DNA from: Acidimicrobiia bacterium | GTDB taxonomy: Bacteria > Actinomycetota > Acidimicrobiia > Acidimicrobiales > CAIXPF01 | Assembly: GCA_947476745.1 (NCBI GenBank) | Contig: CANJRG010000007.1 | Coordinates: 1 to 64,000, forward strand | Direction: 5' to 3' | Length of the DNA stretch: 64,000 nt | Shown here: piece by piece, positions 10,395-21,110 of the stretch | Position numbering within the stretch: position 1 is the stretch's first letter | How the letters are laid out: every line of letters starts with the position of its first letter | Program-made: the position numbers and the translations under genes | The notes under the pieces: model-generated | What the model saw: the letters and a program-made list of their open reading frames with translations, nothing else | Told to the model about the DNA's origin: nothing | The model's database searches: none

Positions 10395-11096
10395 TCAGAA
10401 CAGGCGCGACGTCAGCTTCTTGCGATACTGCGCGGCACGCGGGTCGATCGGCCCCATCAGTTCGAGTAGGTCCACGAACTCCTGGCGGGCCTCGTCGTCG
10501 GCCTTGACCCGGTCGAGCAGGGCGTCGAGTTTCGCCTCATAGCCGTCCTCGGGCACCGCCGTGCGGGCCTGGGCCGCAATGTGTCGCGACTCGGGACCAT
10601 CAGGGATCCGGGTCAGCAACGCGAGAGCCTCATCGCCCCGCCCGGTGTCCACCAACAACTGCGCCAAGGCATGCACCGCCGGCTCGAAGCCGGGGTCGAG
10701 TTCGAGTGCCTGGCGCAACGACGGCTCATCACCCTGATCCATCAAGGCCGCGAGCTCCAACTCACCCTCGCTCGGCAGCAGCCGGGCGACGAACTCCTGC
10801 ACGGCAGCTTCGCCCTGGGCTCCGACGAAGCCGTCGACCACCTTCCGCCCGTGCATGGCGAACACCGCAGGGATCGACTGCACCTGGAAGGTCTGCGCCA
10901 CGCGCGGGTTCTCGTCGACGTTGACCTTGGCCAGTACGACCGCACCACCAGTGGCCGACACCGCCTGCTCGAGTAGCGGCCCGAGCTGCTTGCACGGACC
11001 ACACCAGTCAGCCCACAGGTCGACCACCACCGGCGTCTGGTCCGAGCGTGCGAGCACCTCGGCTTCGAACGTTTCATCGGTGACGTCGATGATCAT
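10395..11096 (-). CDS. Thioredoxin-fold protein with C-terminal TPR-like region (CnoX/YbbN type)
   Basis: A 233-residue protein. The thioredoxin domain occupies about 1-110 with the redox motif WCGPC (31-35) and FQVQSIPAVFAMHGRK. The remainder is helical with TPR-like repeats (PSLRQALELDPGFEPAVHALAQLL, GDEALALLTRIP), as in CnoX/YbbN chaperedoxins. A much longer upstream frame is antisense to the neighbour; ATG 11096 (MIIDVTDETF) is the real start, with ggtgagg just before it. It is divergent from the PAC2 gene. With both cysteines kept, redox activity is possible. Confidence 0.88.
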   Translation of the reverse strand: MIIDVTDETFEAEVLARSDQTPVVVDLWADWCGPCKQLGPLLEQAVSATGGAVVLAKVNVDENPRVAQTFQVQSIPAVFAMHGRKVVDGFVGAQGEAAVQEFVARLLPSEGELELAALMDQGDEPSLRQALELDPGFEPAVHALAQLLVDTGRGDEALALLTRIPDGPESRHIAAQARTAVPEDGYEAKLDALLDRVKADDEARQEFVDLLELMGPIDPRAAQYRKKLTSRLF

Positions 11097-11294
11097 GGCC
11101 TCACCCCTTGCCTGCCTCGCCTGCGCGGGCACCGGTGTCGCGATCGAAGGCAGGTGCCACCGACCGCTTGCCACCGTACTGCGCGCCCGATGGGATCCGG
11201 GCACCGATTGCGCAGGCCGCGGGCAGCTCCCCCGGTGAACGGTACCGTGGTCCCGAGCGTCGATCGGTCGATCGGCGTGCCGGAGGACCTGACC

Positions 11295-12149
11295 GTGACC
11301 GACCTGTTCCGCCTCGACTCGCCTGATCTTCCGCGCGCCCCGGTGTTGATCTGTGCGATCGAGAGCTGGATCGACGCCGGCATGGCCGCAGCCCGGGCCC
11401 GAACCCAGTTGCTGGAGTCCTGCGACGTGAGCATGGTCGGTCGCTTCGACGCCGAGACCCTGGTCGACCATCAGGCCCGCCGGCCGGTGATGCACCTCGT
11501 CGACGGCGTCAACAGTGGCCTCGACTGGCCCGAGATCGTGCTGCAACTCGGTTCCGACCCCGAGGGGCGGCGTTTCCTGCTGCTGGCCGGGGCGGAACCC
11601 GACCGCCTGTGGCGGTCCTTGTCCCGCCGCATCGTCGAGCTCGCCCGCCAGGCCGGCGTTCGGCAGGTCCTCACCGTGGGTGCCTACCCGGCCCCGGTCC
11701 CCCACACTCGCCCGGCCAAGGTCGTCGCCACCGCCACCAGCCAGGAGCAGGCCGACCGGGTGGGCTTCGTGCCCGGCCGGCTCGAGGTCCCGGCCGGCTT
11801 CAACGCCGCCCTGGAAGCGGCCTGCGCCGAAGATGGCCTCGCCGCCTGCGGCCTGTGGGCGCAGGTGCCCCACTACCTCGCCAACCTGCCCTACCCGGCG
11901 GCGGCACTGGCCCTGCTCGACCAGATCGCCGCCCTCACCGGCGTGAGCGTGGACACCGCCGTCCTCCGCCGGCAGGCCGCCGAGGCCGGCGCGCGGCTCG
12001 ACGAGCTGGTCGCCGGCAACCCCGAGCACCTGGCCATGGTCGCGCAGCTCGAACGGAGCTACGACGAGCAACCGGGGAGCTTCGCGGTACCGTCGGGCGA
12101 CGAACTCGCCGCCGAGGTCGAACGCTTTCTGCGCAACCAGGACGACTAA
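11295..12149 (+). CDS. PAC2-family protein (proteasome assembly chaperone-like)
   Basis: A 284-residue soluble protein. The sequence APVLICAIESWIDAGMAA, DFDAETLVDHQARRP-like region (GRFDAETLVDHQARRP), VLTVGAYPAPVPHTRP and CGLWAQVPHYLANLPYPAA match the PAC2 family, found in archaea, eukaryotes and widely in actinobacteria. Its bacterial function is unsettled; a link to the actinobacterial proteasome is only a family inference. The start GTG 11295 is chosen because ggagg lies eight bases upstream (11282-11286). It is divergent from the thioredoxin gene and convergent with the acyl-AMP ligase. Confidence 0.87.
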   Translation: MTDLFRLDSPDLPRAPVLICAIESWIDAGMAAARARTQLLESCDVSMVGRFDAETLVDHQARRPVMHLVDGVNSGLDWPEIVLQLGSDPEGRRFLLLAGAEPDRLWRSLSRRIVELARQAGVRQVLTVGAYPAPVPHTRPAKVVATATSQEQADRVGFVPGRLEVPAGFNAALEAACAEDGLAACGLWAQVPHYLANLPYPAAALALLDQIAALTGVSVDTAVLRRQAAEAGARLDELVAGNPEHLAMVAQLERSYDEQPGSFAVPSGDELAAEVERFLRNQDD

Positions 12150-12230
12150 CCGAACCAGCCGGTAGCGAACGGCCCGAATCGCCACGCCGCGCCGAGCCGC
12201 CGTTCGGGGCCCAACTCTGGCTGCCCCGGC

Positions 12231-13892
12231 TCAGACGAGCTGCAATTCCTCGGCCAGGTACCGCTGCTTGCACAGGGCGCGCTGCAGCTTGCCCGAGCTG
12301 GTCTTGGGCAGCGTGCCCGGGGCGACCAGCACCACGTCCCGCACCGGCAGGCCGATCGCCTCGCCGACGGTGTGTTTCACGGCGGCACGCAGCTGGTCAC
12401 CGTCGTCGGTTCTCGACTCGGCCACCACCACCACGGTCTCCTTGTTGTGTCGGCCGGCAACGCCGAAGGCGATGACATTCCCGGCGCGGACACCCTCGAC
12501 CTCGCCCACCACCCGCTCGATGTCCTGCGGGTACACGTTGCGGCCCCCGACGATGATCAGGTCCTTGATGCGGCCGCAGATCACCAGCTCACCGTCGACC
12601 AGGTACGCGAGGTCGCCGGTACCGAGCCAGCCGTCGTCGAACAGCTCGTCGGTTGCCTCTGGGTTGTTGTAGTAGCCCGGGGTCACCGACGTCCCGCGGA
12701 TCTGCAGCTCGCCGACCTCGCGTTCGGCCCGCAACGATCCGTCGGACCGCTCGACGATGCGCAGCTCCATGCCGTCGAGCACCCGGCCCAGCCTGACCAG
12801 CTCCCGGCCGCCCTCCACGCCGGACTCGACCGGGACCGCGCGCCCCTCTGCCTCGAGTACCGCAGCATCTACGACATCGGTCCGCAACCCGGCCATCGGC
12901 TCGGGGAAGGTGCCGCCGATCGCCACCTCGGCCATGCCGAAGGCCGGGAACACCGATCCCGGACGCAGACCGTGACGGGCCCCGGCCTCGATGAACGCCC
13001 GCACCGTCGCCGGATCGACCGGCTCGGCACCGTTGAGGCCGATCCGCAGGCTCGACAGGTCGAGGGTGTCCTTGCGCTGGCGCAGCGCCCGGGCGGACAA
13101 CACCCACGAGAAGTTCGGGCCCGCCGTGGCCGTACCGCCGTAGCGGGCGATCCATTCCATCCAGCGGCCGGGATCGCCGAGGAAGTCCTGCGGCGCGGCG
13201 AGCACCAGGTCGACCCCGACCGCCATGCCCAGCAGCAGCAACCCGACCAGGCCCATGTCGTGGTAGAGCGGCAGCCACGAGACCAGCACGTCGGCCCGGG
13301 TCATCTGTGCCCGGCTGATCATGGCGTCGTGATTGGCGCAGATGATCCGGTGCGGGATCATGACCCCCTTCGGCTCCGAGGTCGAGCCGCTGGTGAACTG
13401 CAGGATCGCCAGGTCGTCGGGGCCGATGTCCGGACGCTGGTAGGCGGCATTGCCGATGGCGATGCCCTCGCTCACGGTGTCCTGCAGCAGCAGCACCGGC
13501 GGCGCACCGGGCGCGGTGGCGGCATCGCCAAGGAAGGGCGCCAGGTCGTTGTCGACCACCAGGACGGTGGTGTCGGCGTTGGCCACCCGGTTCGTGGTCT
13601 GCTCGACGAACTCCTCGAGCGAGCCGAGCCGCATGGGCAGCGGCAGCACGATGAGGGTCCCGCCGACGAGCCAGGTGGCCTGCATCATCGTGACCAGCGC
13701 CCGCGAGGTCGGCGCCAGGATCGACACGTGGGCCCCAGCGCCGATGCCGCCGGCCTGGAGTCGGGCGGCCACGCCACGGGCCTCCTCGTGGAGTTGGCTC
13801 CACGGCACCCGCTGTTCGTCACCCCCGACCACGAAGGTGACCGATCCGGACACGCCGGCCGCCTGCTCGATCCGATCCACGAGGGTTTGCAC
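12231..13892 (-). CDS. Fatty-acyl-AMP ligase (FadD32/FAAL-like)
   Basis: A 553-residue adenylate-forming enzyme. Motif A3 is [29 protein letters not shown] and [15 protein letters not shown] are typical of long-chain fatty-acyl-AMP ligases, which hand acyl-adenylates to acyl carrier proteins rather than CoA. The C-terminal hinge [18 protein letters not shown] and lysine motif [13 protein letters not shown] are intact. In mycobacteria such enzymes feed mycolate or lipid synthases; here no polyketide synthase or acyl carrier protein is nearby, so the product is unknown. It starts at GTG 13892, divergent from leuS. Confidence 0.86.
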   Translation of the reverse strand: MQTLVDRIEQAAGVSGSVTFVVGGDEQRVPWSQLHEEARGVAARLQAGGIGAGAHVSILAPTSRALVTMMQATWLVGGTLIVLPLPMRLGSLEEFVEQTTNRVANADTTVLVVDNDLAPFLGDAATAPGAPPVLLLQDTVSEGIAIGNAAYQRPDIGPDDLAILQFTSGSTSEPKGVMIPHRIICANHDAMISRAQMTRADVLVSWLPLYHDMGLVGLLLLGMAVGVDLVLAAPQDFLGDPGRWMEWIARYGGTATAGPNFSWVLSARALRQRKDTLDLSSLRIGLNGAEPVDPATVRAFIEAGARHGLRPGSVFPAFGMAEVAIGGTFPEPMAGLRTDVVDAAVLEAEGRAVPVESGVEGGRELVRLGRVLDGMELRIVERSDGSLRAEREVGELQIRGTSVTPGYYNNPEATDELFDDGWLGTGDLAYLVDGELVICGRIKDLIIVGGRNVYPQDIERVVGEVEGVRAGNVIAFGVAGRHNKETVVVVAESRTDDGDQLRAAVKHTVGEAIGLPVRDVVLVAPGTLPKTSSGKLQRALCKQRYLAEELQLV

Positions 13893-14058
13893 GGCCCTTA
13901 GACCCAGAGGCCCACCAAACCGTTACACCGAAGGTTCGGTACCGCAGCGTGCGGGTCGACGGCGAGCTGGCGGGTGCCCGCCGATGGCAATGGCCGGCCC
14001 GAACCCTTCGGCCCGAGCAGTTCAGCCGGAACAGCCGGGCCAACTACCGTACGTCGCC

Positions 14059-16923
14059 ATGTCCAGCCCTGAGCACGCTGCAGACCGCACGGGGGCCGAG
14101 CTGCCCGAACATCGCTACACCGCCCGACTGGCCGAGCAGATCGAGCTGGCGTGGCAGGACCGATGGGACGAGCGATCGACCTTCGCGGCCTCCAACCCTT
14201 CCGGCACCCTCGTCGGCGCCGGCGGCCGCGATGCGGACCGACCCAAGCTGTTCGTCCTCGACATGTTCCCGTACCCCTCCGGGAGCGGTCTGCACGTCGG
14301 GCACCCGCTCGGGTACATCGGCACCGACGTCTACACCCGTTTCAAGCGGATGTGCGGATACAACGTGCTCTACACGATGGGCTTCGATGCCTTCGGCCTC
14401 CCGGCCGAGCAGCGGGCGGTGGAGACCGGCGAACACCCGCGGGTCTCGACCGAGGCCAACGTCGCCAACATCAGCCGCCAGCTGCGCCGGCTCGGCCTCG
14501 GCCACGACCGCCGCCGGGTGGTGTCCACCACCGACGTCGCCTACTACCGCTGGACGCAGTGGATCTTCCTACAGATCTTCAACAGCTGGTATGACCCGTC
14601 GCGGCGCAAGGCCCGGCCGATCGCCGAGCTCGAGGCCGAGTTCGCCGCCGGGTCCCGACCCACGCCCGACGGTCGTCCGTGGTCGGCCCACGATCGTGCC
14701 GAGCAGCTGCGGGTGCTCGACGGCTACCGCCTGGCCTACGTCGCCGACGCCCCGGTGAACTGGTGCCCCGGTCTGGGCACCGTGGTCGCCAACGAGGAGG
14801 TCACCGCCGACGGGCGCTCCGACCGGGGCAACTTCCCGGTCTTCAAGCGCAACATGCGGCAGTGGCTCATGCGGATCACCGCCTACGCCGACCGGCTCGT
14901 CGACGATCTCGACACCCTCGACTGGCCCGATGCGATCAAGAGCATGCAGCGGAACTGGATCGGCCGCTCCCACGGCGCCCGGGTCGATTTTGGCTCGCCT
15001 GCCGGACCGCTGACGGTGTTCACGACACGGCCGGACACCCTCTTCGGGGCCACGTTCATGGTCCTGGCGCCGGAGCACCCGCTGGTGGCCGCGCTGACCA
15101 CCGAGCAGTGGCCCGACGGCACGCGACCGGCGTGGACCGGCGGCAAAGCGACCCCCATCGAGGCGGTGTCGGCCTACCAGCGCGCCGCCCAGGCCAAGTC
15201 CTCGGTGTCCCGGCAGGAGACCAACCGCGACAAGACCGGCGTGTTCACCGGCAGCTTCGCCACCAACCCGGTCAACGGCGCGCCGCTGCCGATCTTCATC
15301 GCCGACTACGTCCTGATGGACTATGGCACCGGGGCGATCATGGCCGTACCCGGCCAGGACGAGCGGGACTGGGCTTTCGCCGAAGCCTTCGACCTGCCCA
15401 TCATTCGCACGGTGCAGCCGCCGGAGGGGTTCGACGGAAAGGCCTTCACCGGAGACGGCCAGGCCGTCAACTCGTCCTTCCTCGACGGCCTGGGCATCGA
15501 CGAGGCCAAGCTGCGCATCATCGCCTGGCTGGAGGAACAGGGCTGCGGGCAGGGCACCATCACCTACAAGCTGCGCGACTGGCTGTTCTCCCGCCAGCGC
15601 TACTGGGGCGAGCCCTTCCCCATCGTCTACGACGAGGACGGCGTTGCGCACGCCCTGCCCGAATCGGTGCTGCCGGTTGAGCTGCCCGACACCGACCAGT
15701 TCTCGCCGCGCACCTTCGATGCCGACGACGAGTTCTCCAACCCGGAGTCGCCGCTCGACCGGCTCGGCGACTGGGTGGCGGTCGAGATGGACCTCGGCGA
15801 CGGCCGCGGCACACGCTCCTACCGACGCGACACCAACGTCATGCCCCAGTGGGCCGGGTCGTGCTGGTACGAGCTGCGCTACCTCGATCCCACCAACGAC
15901 CGGGCCTTCGTCGACCCCGAGGTCGAGCGCTACTGGATGGGTCCCGACCCCAGCCGACCCGGCCACCCGGGCGGTGCCGACCTCTACGTCGGCGGCGTCG
16001 AGCACGCGGTCCTGCACCTCCTCTACGCCCGCTTCTGGCACAAGGTGCTCTACGACCTCGGCCACGTGTCCTCGAGCGAGCCGTTCTACCGACTGTTCAA
16101 CCAGGGCTACATCCTGGCGGCGGCGTACAAGGACGAGCGCGAGATCTACGTCGAGGCGACCGAGGTCAGCGAGCGCGACGGCGCCTACTTCTACCAGGAC
16201 CGTCCCGTCACCCGGGAGTACGGGAAGATGGGCAAGTCGCTGAAGAACGCCGTCACGCCCGACGAGATGTACGACGCCTACGGGGCGGACACGCTGCGCA
16301 TCTACGAGATGGCGATGGGCCCGATGGATGCGTCACGGCCGTGGGAGACCCGGGCGGTGCCGGGCGCCTACCGGCTCCTGCAGCGGATCTGGCGCAACAT
16401 CGTGGACGAGGACCGAGGCTCGGTGCGCCTGGCCGACGGTGACCCCTCGGAGGAGACCGCCCGGCTGCTGGCCCGGACCATCGAGGCCGTGCGGGCCGAC
16501 TACGACGGACTTCGGTTCAACACCGCGGTGGCCCGCATCACCGAGCTCAACAACCATCTGACCCCGGTCGCCGCGGCAAGTGGGTTGCCCCGGACCGTGG
16601 CCGAGCAGCTGGTGTTGCTGCTGGCGCCGCTGGCCCCGCACATCAGCGAGGAGCTGTGGCGCCGGCTCGGCCACACCGACAGCCTCACCTTCGAGCCGTT
16701 CCCGACGGCCGATCCGTCCCTGCTGGTTCAGCACACCGTCGAGGTTCCGGTCCAGGTGAACGGCAAGGTCCGCAGCCGGCTCAGCCTCCCGGTCGACATC
16801 AGCGCCGAGGCACTCGAAGCCGCCGCCCGAGCCGACGCCAAGGTGGCAGAGCACCTGAGCGGACGGACCGTACGCAAGGTCGTGGTCGTTCCCGGCAAGC
16901 TGGTGAACTTCGTGGTCGGCTGA
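14059..16923 (+). CDS. leuS: Leucyl-tRNA synthetase
   Basis: A 954-residue class I aminoacyl-tRNA synthetase that charges tRNA-Leu. The HIGH-type motif is HVGH at 79-82 ([16 protein letters not shown]), the KMSKS-type motif is KMGKS at 723-727, and the editing domain and the zinc/LS insertions expected for a bacterial LeuRS are present. An upstream open frame overlaps the divergent ligase gene; the conserved protein begins at ATG 14059. No T-box leader is visible, as expected in this phylum. It is convergent with the orphan ATPase, 30 bases away. Confidence 0.95.
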   Translation: MSSPEHAADRTGAELPEHRYTARLAEQIELAWQDRWDERSTFAASNPSGTLVGAGGRDADRPKLFVLDMFPYPSGSGLHVGHPLGYIGTDVYTRFKRMCGYNVLYTMGFDAFGLPAEQRAVETGEHPRVSTEANVANISRQLRRLGLGHDRRRVVSTTDVAYYRWTQWIFLQIFNSWYDPSRRKARPIAELEAEFAAGSRPTPDGRPWSAHDRAEQLRVLDGYRLAYVADAPVNWCPGLGTVVANEEVTADGRSDRGNFPVFKRNMRQWLMRITAYADRLVDDLDTLDWPDAIKSMQRNWIGRSHGARVDFGSPAGPLTVFTTRPDTLFGATFMVLAPEHPLVAALTTEQWPDGTRPAWTGGKATPIEAVSAYQRAAQAKSSVSRQETNRDKTGVFTGSFATNPVNGAPLPIFIADYVLMDYGTGAIMAVPGQDERDWAFAEAFDLPIIRTVQPPEGFDGKAFTGDGQAVNSSFLDGLGIDEAKLRIIAWLEEQGCGQGTITYKLRDWLFSRQRYWGEPFPIVYDEDGVAHALPESVLPVELPDTDQFSPRTFDADDEFSNPESPLDRLGDWVAVEMDLGDGRGTRSYRRDTNVMPQWAGSCWYELRYLDPTNDRAFVDPEVERYWMGPDPSRPGHPGGADLYVGGVEHAVLHLLYARFWHKVLYDLGHVSSSEPFYRLFNQGYILAAAYKDEREIYVEATEVSERDGAYFYQDRPVTREYGKMGKSLKNAVTPDEMYDAYGADTLRIYEMAMGPMDASRPWETRAVPGAYRLLQRIWRNIVDEDRGSVRLADGDPSEETARLLARTIEAVRADYDGLRFNTAVARITELNNHLTPVAAASGLPRTVAEQLVLLLAPLAPHISEELWRRLGHTDSLTFEPFPTADPSLLVQHTVEVPVQVNGKVRSRLSLPVDISAEALEAAARADAKVAEHLSGRTVRKVVVVPGKLVNFVVG

Positions 16924-16953
16924 CGACGCGTCGGCGTGCGTCGGCCCGGTCGC

Positions 16954-18795
16954 TCAGGCGGCCGAGGTCAGCGCGGCCATCGCGTCGGGCAGGCTCGACG
17001 CCAGCGAGGCGCTGAGCTGGTCGAGCATCGTCTCGTCGACTGCGCCCACCGGGGTCAGCACCGCACCGGCGACGCCGACCAGGAGGGGGGTGCGGCGGCT
17101 GCCGTCGGGCCCCCGCTCCGGCAGTATGGCATGGCCCGCCTGCCACCGCAGCTGCTGCTGGACAAGGGTGGCGCTGACGAAGGCCACCCAGTCGACCGGG
17201 CCGGCCGGATTCAGCGTCGCGGTGTCGATGTGCAAGCCGCTGACCACCGTCAGCGGCGGACTGTCCTGCTCGCCGAGGATCAGACGGTGCAGGTCGTCGA
17301 ACCACGCCGGCCCGGCCGCGGCGCCTTCACCGGGCGGCACGGCGATCGGTGCCACCGGCTGCACCGCGAGACCCAGGCTGCGCAGCACCAGGCCGATCCG
17401 TTCGAGCCGGGGCTGCAGCGAGTCCTGCAGTGCGGTTTCGATGGCCGCACGATGCTGGCCGATCATCACGTCGGGCACGGACTGGCGATTCACCAGCAGG
17501 CGCATCGTCGCTGCAGCCGCTTCGAGCTCGGTGTCCAGCGAGGCGACCTCGAGGGGCATCTCCTGGTCTGCCACCGTCCACAGGACCGACAGGGGCACCG
17601 CCCAGCGCGACTCCGACATCGGACGGATCCGGTCGCCCGGATAGAGCACCAGGCCACGGCGATAGGCCCGCGGGTGACGCCGGCGGAACGCGTCGATGCC
17701 GGCGAACTCGCCCGCCCCCGGAGCGATCGAGGTGGAGATGCTCACCGGCACCACCTGGCCGGAGCCGTCCTCGAGCAGGAAGTCGACGTCGTACTGCGAC
17801 GGCTTGGACCGCCAGAAGCTGATGTCGATCGGGTGCCGGGCCCATTCGTTCTGGGTGTAGAGCTCGTTCGCCGCCAGGGTGCGCAGCACCAACGCCGAGG
17901 ACAACTCAGGCGCCCGACCCTCCATGGCGGCCAGTCCGGAGGTCAGGTAGCCACCGTCGCGCAGGTAGACCCGGAGGTGGCCCTCGCTGCGCCGGAATCG
18001 GGTCCAGGACGCGCTGAGCCGAACGAGCCCGATCGCTTCCAGGGTCTCCAGCGACGCCTGCAGATCGTTGGCACGCATACCGAGCTCTGAGCCGTCGCGG
18101 TCGAGGCTCACCAAGGCATTCGGTCGCTCGAGCACCAGCTGCAGGATGCGCCGCAGCCGCGCGGACTCGGCGACCGGCACGGTGGCCAGGACCTGGTTGA
18201 CGGTCTGGGTATACCCGTCGGCACGCAGCGCGACGTCATGCATCCCGACCAGGTCGGGCAGCCCACCGGCCAGGGCGATCTCGATGTAGTCGTTGAGATC
18301 GATCGCCTCGAAGGACCACTGAGCGGGATCGCCGGCGAAGGCCGCCGGGATGAGCCGGCTGATGCGGTCGCGCATCTCGCCCTGGGTCAGCGAGCTGAGG
18401 CGTACCTTGGGCAACCGGCTCGGCGAGGAGGACCGGGCGACCTCGAGCATCCCACCGGCGGAGGCCACCGCCAGGAGGGCACCGGGGGACTTCACGCGGT
18501 CGGCGAACGCCTCGAGCTCGATGACGAGCACCGGCAGCAGGTGGACGTCGTCGAGGATCGTCGAGGGAGGGAGCCCGCCGAGGAACGCCGCCGGGTCTGC
18601 GATTGCCGCACGCCTCGCCGCCTCGTCCTTACCGAGGTCGATGTGGGCACCCGGACGGGCAAAGGCCCGGCGCGCGATCGTGGATTTCCCGACGTGGTCC
18701 GGGCCGATGAGCATCACCACCGGGTGGCGGGCCAGAGCGCGCGAGAGCGCGTCGGTTACACCGCGTCGCTGCTGTCCCCACTCGGATTCGGCCAT
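16954..18795 (-). CDS. Orphan AAA+/DUF4143-like ATPase with long novel C-terminus
   Basis: A 613-residue protein. Near the N-terminus there is a Walker A GPDHVGKST (31-39) and a Walker B-like LDDVH (81-85), then a winged-helix-like part and a region (ELYTQNEWARHPIDISFWRSK, YDVDFLL) resembling the nuclease-fold C-terminus of AAA_14/DUF4143 proteins. Those are usually about 400 residues; here some 210 further residues follow that I cannot assign. aaggag lies 12 bases before ATG 18795. It is divergent from a crotonase gene with a palindrome between them. Role unknown. Confidence 0.6.
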   Translation of the reverse strand: MAESEWGQQRRGVTDALSRALARHPVVMLIGPDHVGKSTIARRAFARPGAHIDLGKDEAARRAAIADPAAFLGGLPPSTILDDVHLLPVLVIELEAFADRVKSPGALLAVASAGGMLEVARSSSPSRLPKVRLSSLTQGEMRDRISRLIPAAFAGDPAQWSFEAIDLNDYIEIALAGGLPDLVGMHDVALRADGYTQTVNQVLATVPVAESARLRRILQLVLERPNALVSLDRDGSELGMRANDLQASLETLEAIGLVRLSASWTRFRRSEGHLRVYLRDGGYLTSGLAAMEGRAPELSSALVLRTLAANELYTQNEWARHPIDISFWRSKPSQYDVDFLLEDGSGQVVPVSISTSIAPGAGEFAGIDAFRRRHPRAYRRGLVLYPGDRIRPMSESRWAVPLSVLWTVADQEMPLEVASLDTELEAAAATMRLLVNRQSVPDVMIGQHRAAIETALQDSLQPRLERIGLVLRSLGLAVQPVAPIAVPPGEGAAAGPAWFDDLHRLILGEQDSPPLTVVSGLHIDTATLNPAGPVDWVAFVSATLVQQQLRWQAGHAILPERGPDGSRRTPLLVGVAGAVLTPVGAVDETMLDQLSASLASSLPDAMAALTSAA

Positions 18796-18809
18796 CGGGC
18801 TGGTGGACT

Positions 18810-18832
18810 CCTTGTTAGATCACCGAACAAGG
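18810..18832. promoter_or_regulatory. Palindrome in divergent intergenic region, operator candidate
   Basis: CCTTGTT and AACAAGG form a perfect 7-bp inverted repeat with a 9-base spacer, between the divergent starts at 18795 and 18894. Half-site length and position suit a dimeric repressor, but no regulator gene is next to it. A weak hairpin is the alternative. Confidence 0.35.
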
Positions 18833-18893
18833 TTTCGGCCGGCAGGGCGTCGATATTGAGCGGCGCGTCCCACAAGCTCGCTACATTCCGGCC

Positions 18894-19703
18894 ATGGCCG
18901 ACCTCAAGCTCTACGAAAAGTACGAACATCTGCTGTTCGAGCGACGTGACCACGGGATCCTGTGGATCACCATCAACCGCCCGGAGCGGTTCAACGCCAC
19001 AAACAACCGGCTGCACTGGGAGCTGTCCAAGGTGTGGCTGGACATCGGCGAGGATCCCGACACCCTCGTCGCGGTGATCACCGGCGCTGGACAGGCCTTC
19101 TCGGCGGGTGGCGACTTCGAGCTGATCGAGGAGCAGATCGGCAACTTCAACCGCATCCAGGCGGTGGCGAAGGAAGCGGCGGACATCGTCTACAACATCG
19201 CCGACTGCCCCAAGACGGTGATCTCGGCCATCAACGGCGTGGCGGTCGGTGCCGGCCTCGTCGTGGCGCTTATGGCCGACATCTCCTTCATGGCGCAGGA
19301 GGCCCGCATCACCGACGGCCACACCCGCCTCGGGGTCGCCGCCGGGGACCACGCGGTGATCCTGTGGCCGCTGCTGTGCGGCCTGGCCAAGGCCCGTTAC
19401 TACCTCATGACCTCCGATTTCGTCGACGGGGTCGAGGCCGAGCGCATCGGCCTGGTCAGCAAGGCGGTGCCCCGCGTGGAGCTCGAGGCCGCGGCGATGG
19501 AATGCGCGGTCAAGCTGGCCACCGGCCCGCAGTCGGCGATCCGCTGGACCAAGCGCAGCCTCAACCTGTGGCTCAAGCAGGCCGCACCGAGCTTCGAGGC
19601 CTCACTGGCCTACGAGATGCTCGGGTTCTTCTCCGACGACGTCCGTGAGGGTGCCAGCGCCCTGCAGGAACGACGTCCGCCGCGGTTCCCCTCGGCCGGC
19701 TGA
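18894..19703 (+). CDS. Crotonase-fold (enoyl-CoA hydratase/isomerase family) protein lacking both catalytic Glu
   Basis: A 269-residue crotonase-superfamily protein with [16 protein letters not shown] for the oxyanion-hole strand and [16 protein letters not shown] for the second. At the two positions that are Glu in rat enoyl-CoA hydratase (144 and 164) the alignment gives Val and His (TDGHTRLG). It is therefore unlikely to be a simple hydratase; decarboxylase, dehalogenase, thioesterase or isomerase activity is possible. ATG 18894 starts it. It is divergent from the orphan ATPase and convergent with the DUF4190 gene. Confidence 0.82.
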   Translation: MADLKLYEKYEHLLFERRDHGILWITINRPERFNATNNRLHWELSKVWLDIGEDPDTLVAVITGAGQAFSAGGDFELIEEQIGNFNRIQAVAKEAADIVYNIADCPKTVISAINGVAVGAGLVVALMADISFMAQEARITDGHTRLGVAAGDHAVILWPLLCGLAKARYYLMTSDFVDGVEAERIGLVSKAVPRVELEAAAMECAVKLATGPQSAIRWTKRSLNLWLKQAAPSFEASLAYEMLGFFSDDVREGASALQERRPPRFPSAG

Positions 19704-19736
19704 CCCCGCCCTCCGACGAACCAGCAACCGGCGGCA

Positions 19737-19769
19737 GCGGTGCGTGATCGCGTCGCGATCGCGCACCGC
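19737..19769. terminator. Bidirectional hairpin terminator
   Basis: A 15-bp stem with one G-T pair (19737-19751 with 19755-19769) and a 3-base loop lies between two convergent genes, the crotonase and the DUF4190 protein. No T-run follows, so strength is uncertain. Confidence 0.6.
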
Positions 19770-19782
19770 CCACCGGCTGCGG

Positions 19783-20880
19783 TCAGTTCAGGTAGTTGTT
19801 GACCTCGGTGACCTTGCAGCTCACGGTCGTCCCCCCGGGCACGACGCCGCCAACGAACCAGGTGTCGGCATCGCCCGCGGGCACGTCGAACACCAGGGTG
19901 CCGCCCTCGTCCAGCACGCTGCCGGCCCGGACGAACTGGACCACGACCTCGAAGTTGAGGTCCCGGCCCGATCGGTTCTCGATGGTTCCCGAAGCGGTCG
20001 CAGCGCCGGTGCGGCCCACCGAACAGTCGTCCATGGAGATGTCATAGCTCGACCGGTCGGCCGGACCGGCGACGGAGTCGAGGCTGTCAGAGGCGCTGGA
20101 GATGATCTGGCCGATCGTGACCCAGGTCCCCAACCCCGCCACCATGCTGAGCACGCCGAGGATGATCCCGGCGATGGCCTGGCCCCGTTTGGCACCGCCG
20201 CGCTCCTTGGCCCGGCCGAGCCCGACCACACCGAGGACCACCGCCACGAGCCCGAAGACGAACGCCATGCACAGCACGAGCGAGCCGAGGCCCACGATGA
20301 GTGACGCGGTGGCGATGCCGTTGCTCTGCCCGACAACGGCACCCGGCGGCGGCGCCATCCAACCTCCGGCCGGCGCCACGTAACCCGGCCCCGGAGGGAA
20401 GCCGGGTGCCGATCCCCGCGGGTAACCCGGCCCCGGCCCATACGGCGGCTGTGGACCGGGGAAACCAGGTCCCGGGCCATAGGCCGGTTGCGGACCGGTG
20501 GGGGGCACCGGCCCGCTGCCTGGCAGCGGCGGGGCCATGCCACCGATCGGAGCGTACGGCGGGGGTACGGCAGCGGCCGACTGGGCCATGCCAGGACCGG
20601 GCGATGGAACGGCCCCGCCACCCTGGACGGGATCGGGCATAGGCGGGGGCGGCGTGACCATCGGCGGTTGGTCGCCGTGATCCTGGGCCGGTGGAGGCGG
20701 GGCCGGTGCCGGGGACACCGGGAACTGCACCGGCGGAGCAGGAGGGAGCAACGGCTCCGTCGGCTTCAGTGTCCAGCCCGGCGGAGGGGAGCCGCCGGAG
20801 GCCGAATCCGGAGGGCCGTCGGGGGTCGGTGCGGCATCGGCCGAGTCGCCGGGAACCGGGGTATCGGGTTGATCGCTCAC
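19783..20880 (-). CDS. Pro-rich membrane protein with DUF4190 and FxLYD-like domains
   Basis: A 365-residue protein. The first half is a cytosolic, Pro/Gly-rich low-complexity tail with repeated PGPGYP/PGPGFP motifs. A DUF4190 membrane hairpin follows (ASLIVGLGSLVLCMAFVFG ... QAIAGIILGVLSMVAGLG). The outer C-terminal domain (about 95 residues, SGTIENRSGRDLNFEV ... GGVVPGGTTVSCKV) looks like FxLYD. The long upstream frame runs antisense through tRNA-Ala and is not real; GTG 20880 with gaagg upstream is the start. Function unknown; such proteins are common in actinobacteria. Confidence 0.75.
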   Translation of the reverse strand: MSDQPDTPVPGDSADAAPTPDGPPDSASGGSPPPGWTLKPTEPLLPPAPPVQFPVSPAPAPPPPAQDHGDQPPMVTPPPPMPDPVQGGGAVPSPGPGMAQSAAAVPPPYAPIGGMAPPLPGSGPVPPTGPQPAYGPGPGFPGPQPPYGPGPGYPRGSAPGFPPGPGYVAPAGGWMAPPPGAVVGQSNGIATASLIVGLGSLVLCMAFVFGLVAVVLGVVGLGRAKERGGAKRGQAIAGIILGVLSMVAGLGTWVTIGQIISSASDSLDSVAGPADRSSYDISMDDCSVGRTGAATASGTIENRSGRDLNFEVVVQFVRAGSVLDEGGTLVFDVPAGDADTWFVGGVVPGGTTVSCKVTEVNNYLN

Positions 20881-20960
20881 TGCTTCGCGCCCTTCACCTG
20901 GGAAGTTGCCCGACTGTACCCGCCGACCCGGCGACCTCGGTTGATCGACCGGGATCCAGT

Positions 20961-20989
20961 TTGCGGTTCGGGCATCGAGACCTGATAAC
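20961..20989 (+). promoter_or_regulatory. Putative promoter of tRNA-Ala
   Basis: TTGCGG (20961-20966) and GATAAC (20984-20989) are 17 bases apart, with the tRNA beginning 15 bases after the -10. The match is moderate. Confidence 0.35.
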
Positions 20990-21003
20990 GTCACTGCCCG
21001 CAC

Positions 21004-21076
21004 GGGGCTATAGCTCAGGTGGAAGAGCGCTTGCATGGCATGCAAGAGGTCGAGGGTTCGAGTCCCTCTAGCTCCA
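21004..21076 (+). tRNA. tRNA-Ala (GGC)
   Basis: A complete cloverleaf of 73 bases. The acceptor stem GGGGCTA pairs with TAGCTCC (one G-U). The anticodon loop ATGGCAT gives anticodon GGC, reading GCC alanine codons. The T loop is TTCGAGT. CCA is not encoded. Confidence 0.96.
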
Positions 21077-21110
21077 CCCCGTCCGCTCGATAAACAATGG
21101 CGGAACAGCG

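Noticed and set aside
11097..12185. N-terminal extension of the thioredoxin-like gene on the minus strand
   Set aside because: It is antisense to the PAC2 gene; the family start and a ribosome site are at 11096.
13450..14058. N-terminal extension of leuS
   Set aside because: It runs antisense through the acyl-AMP ligase; the LeuRS family start is at 14059.
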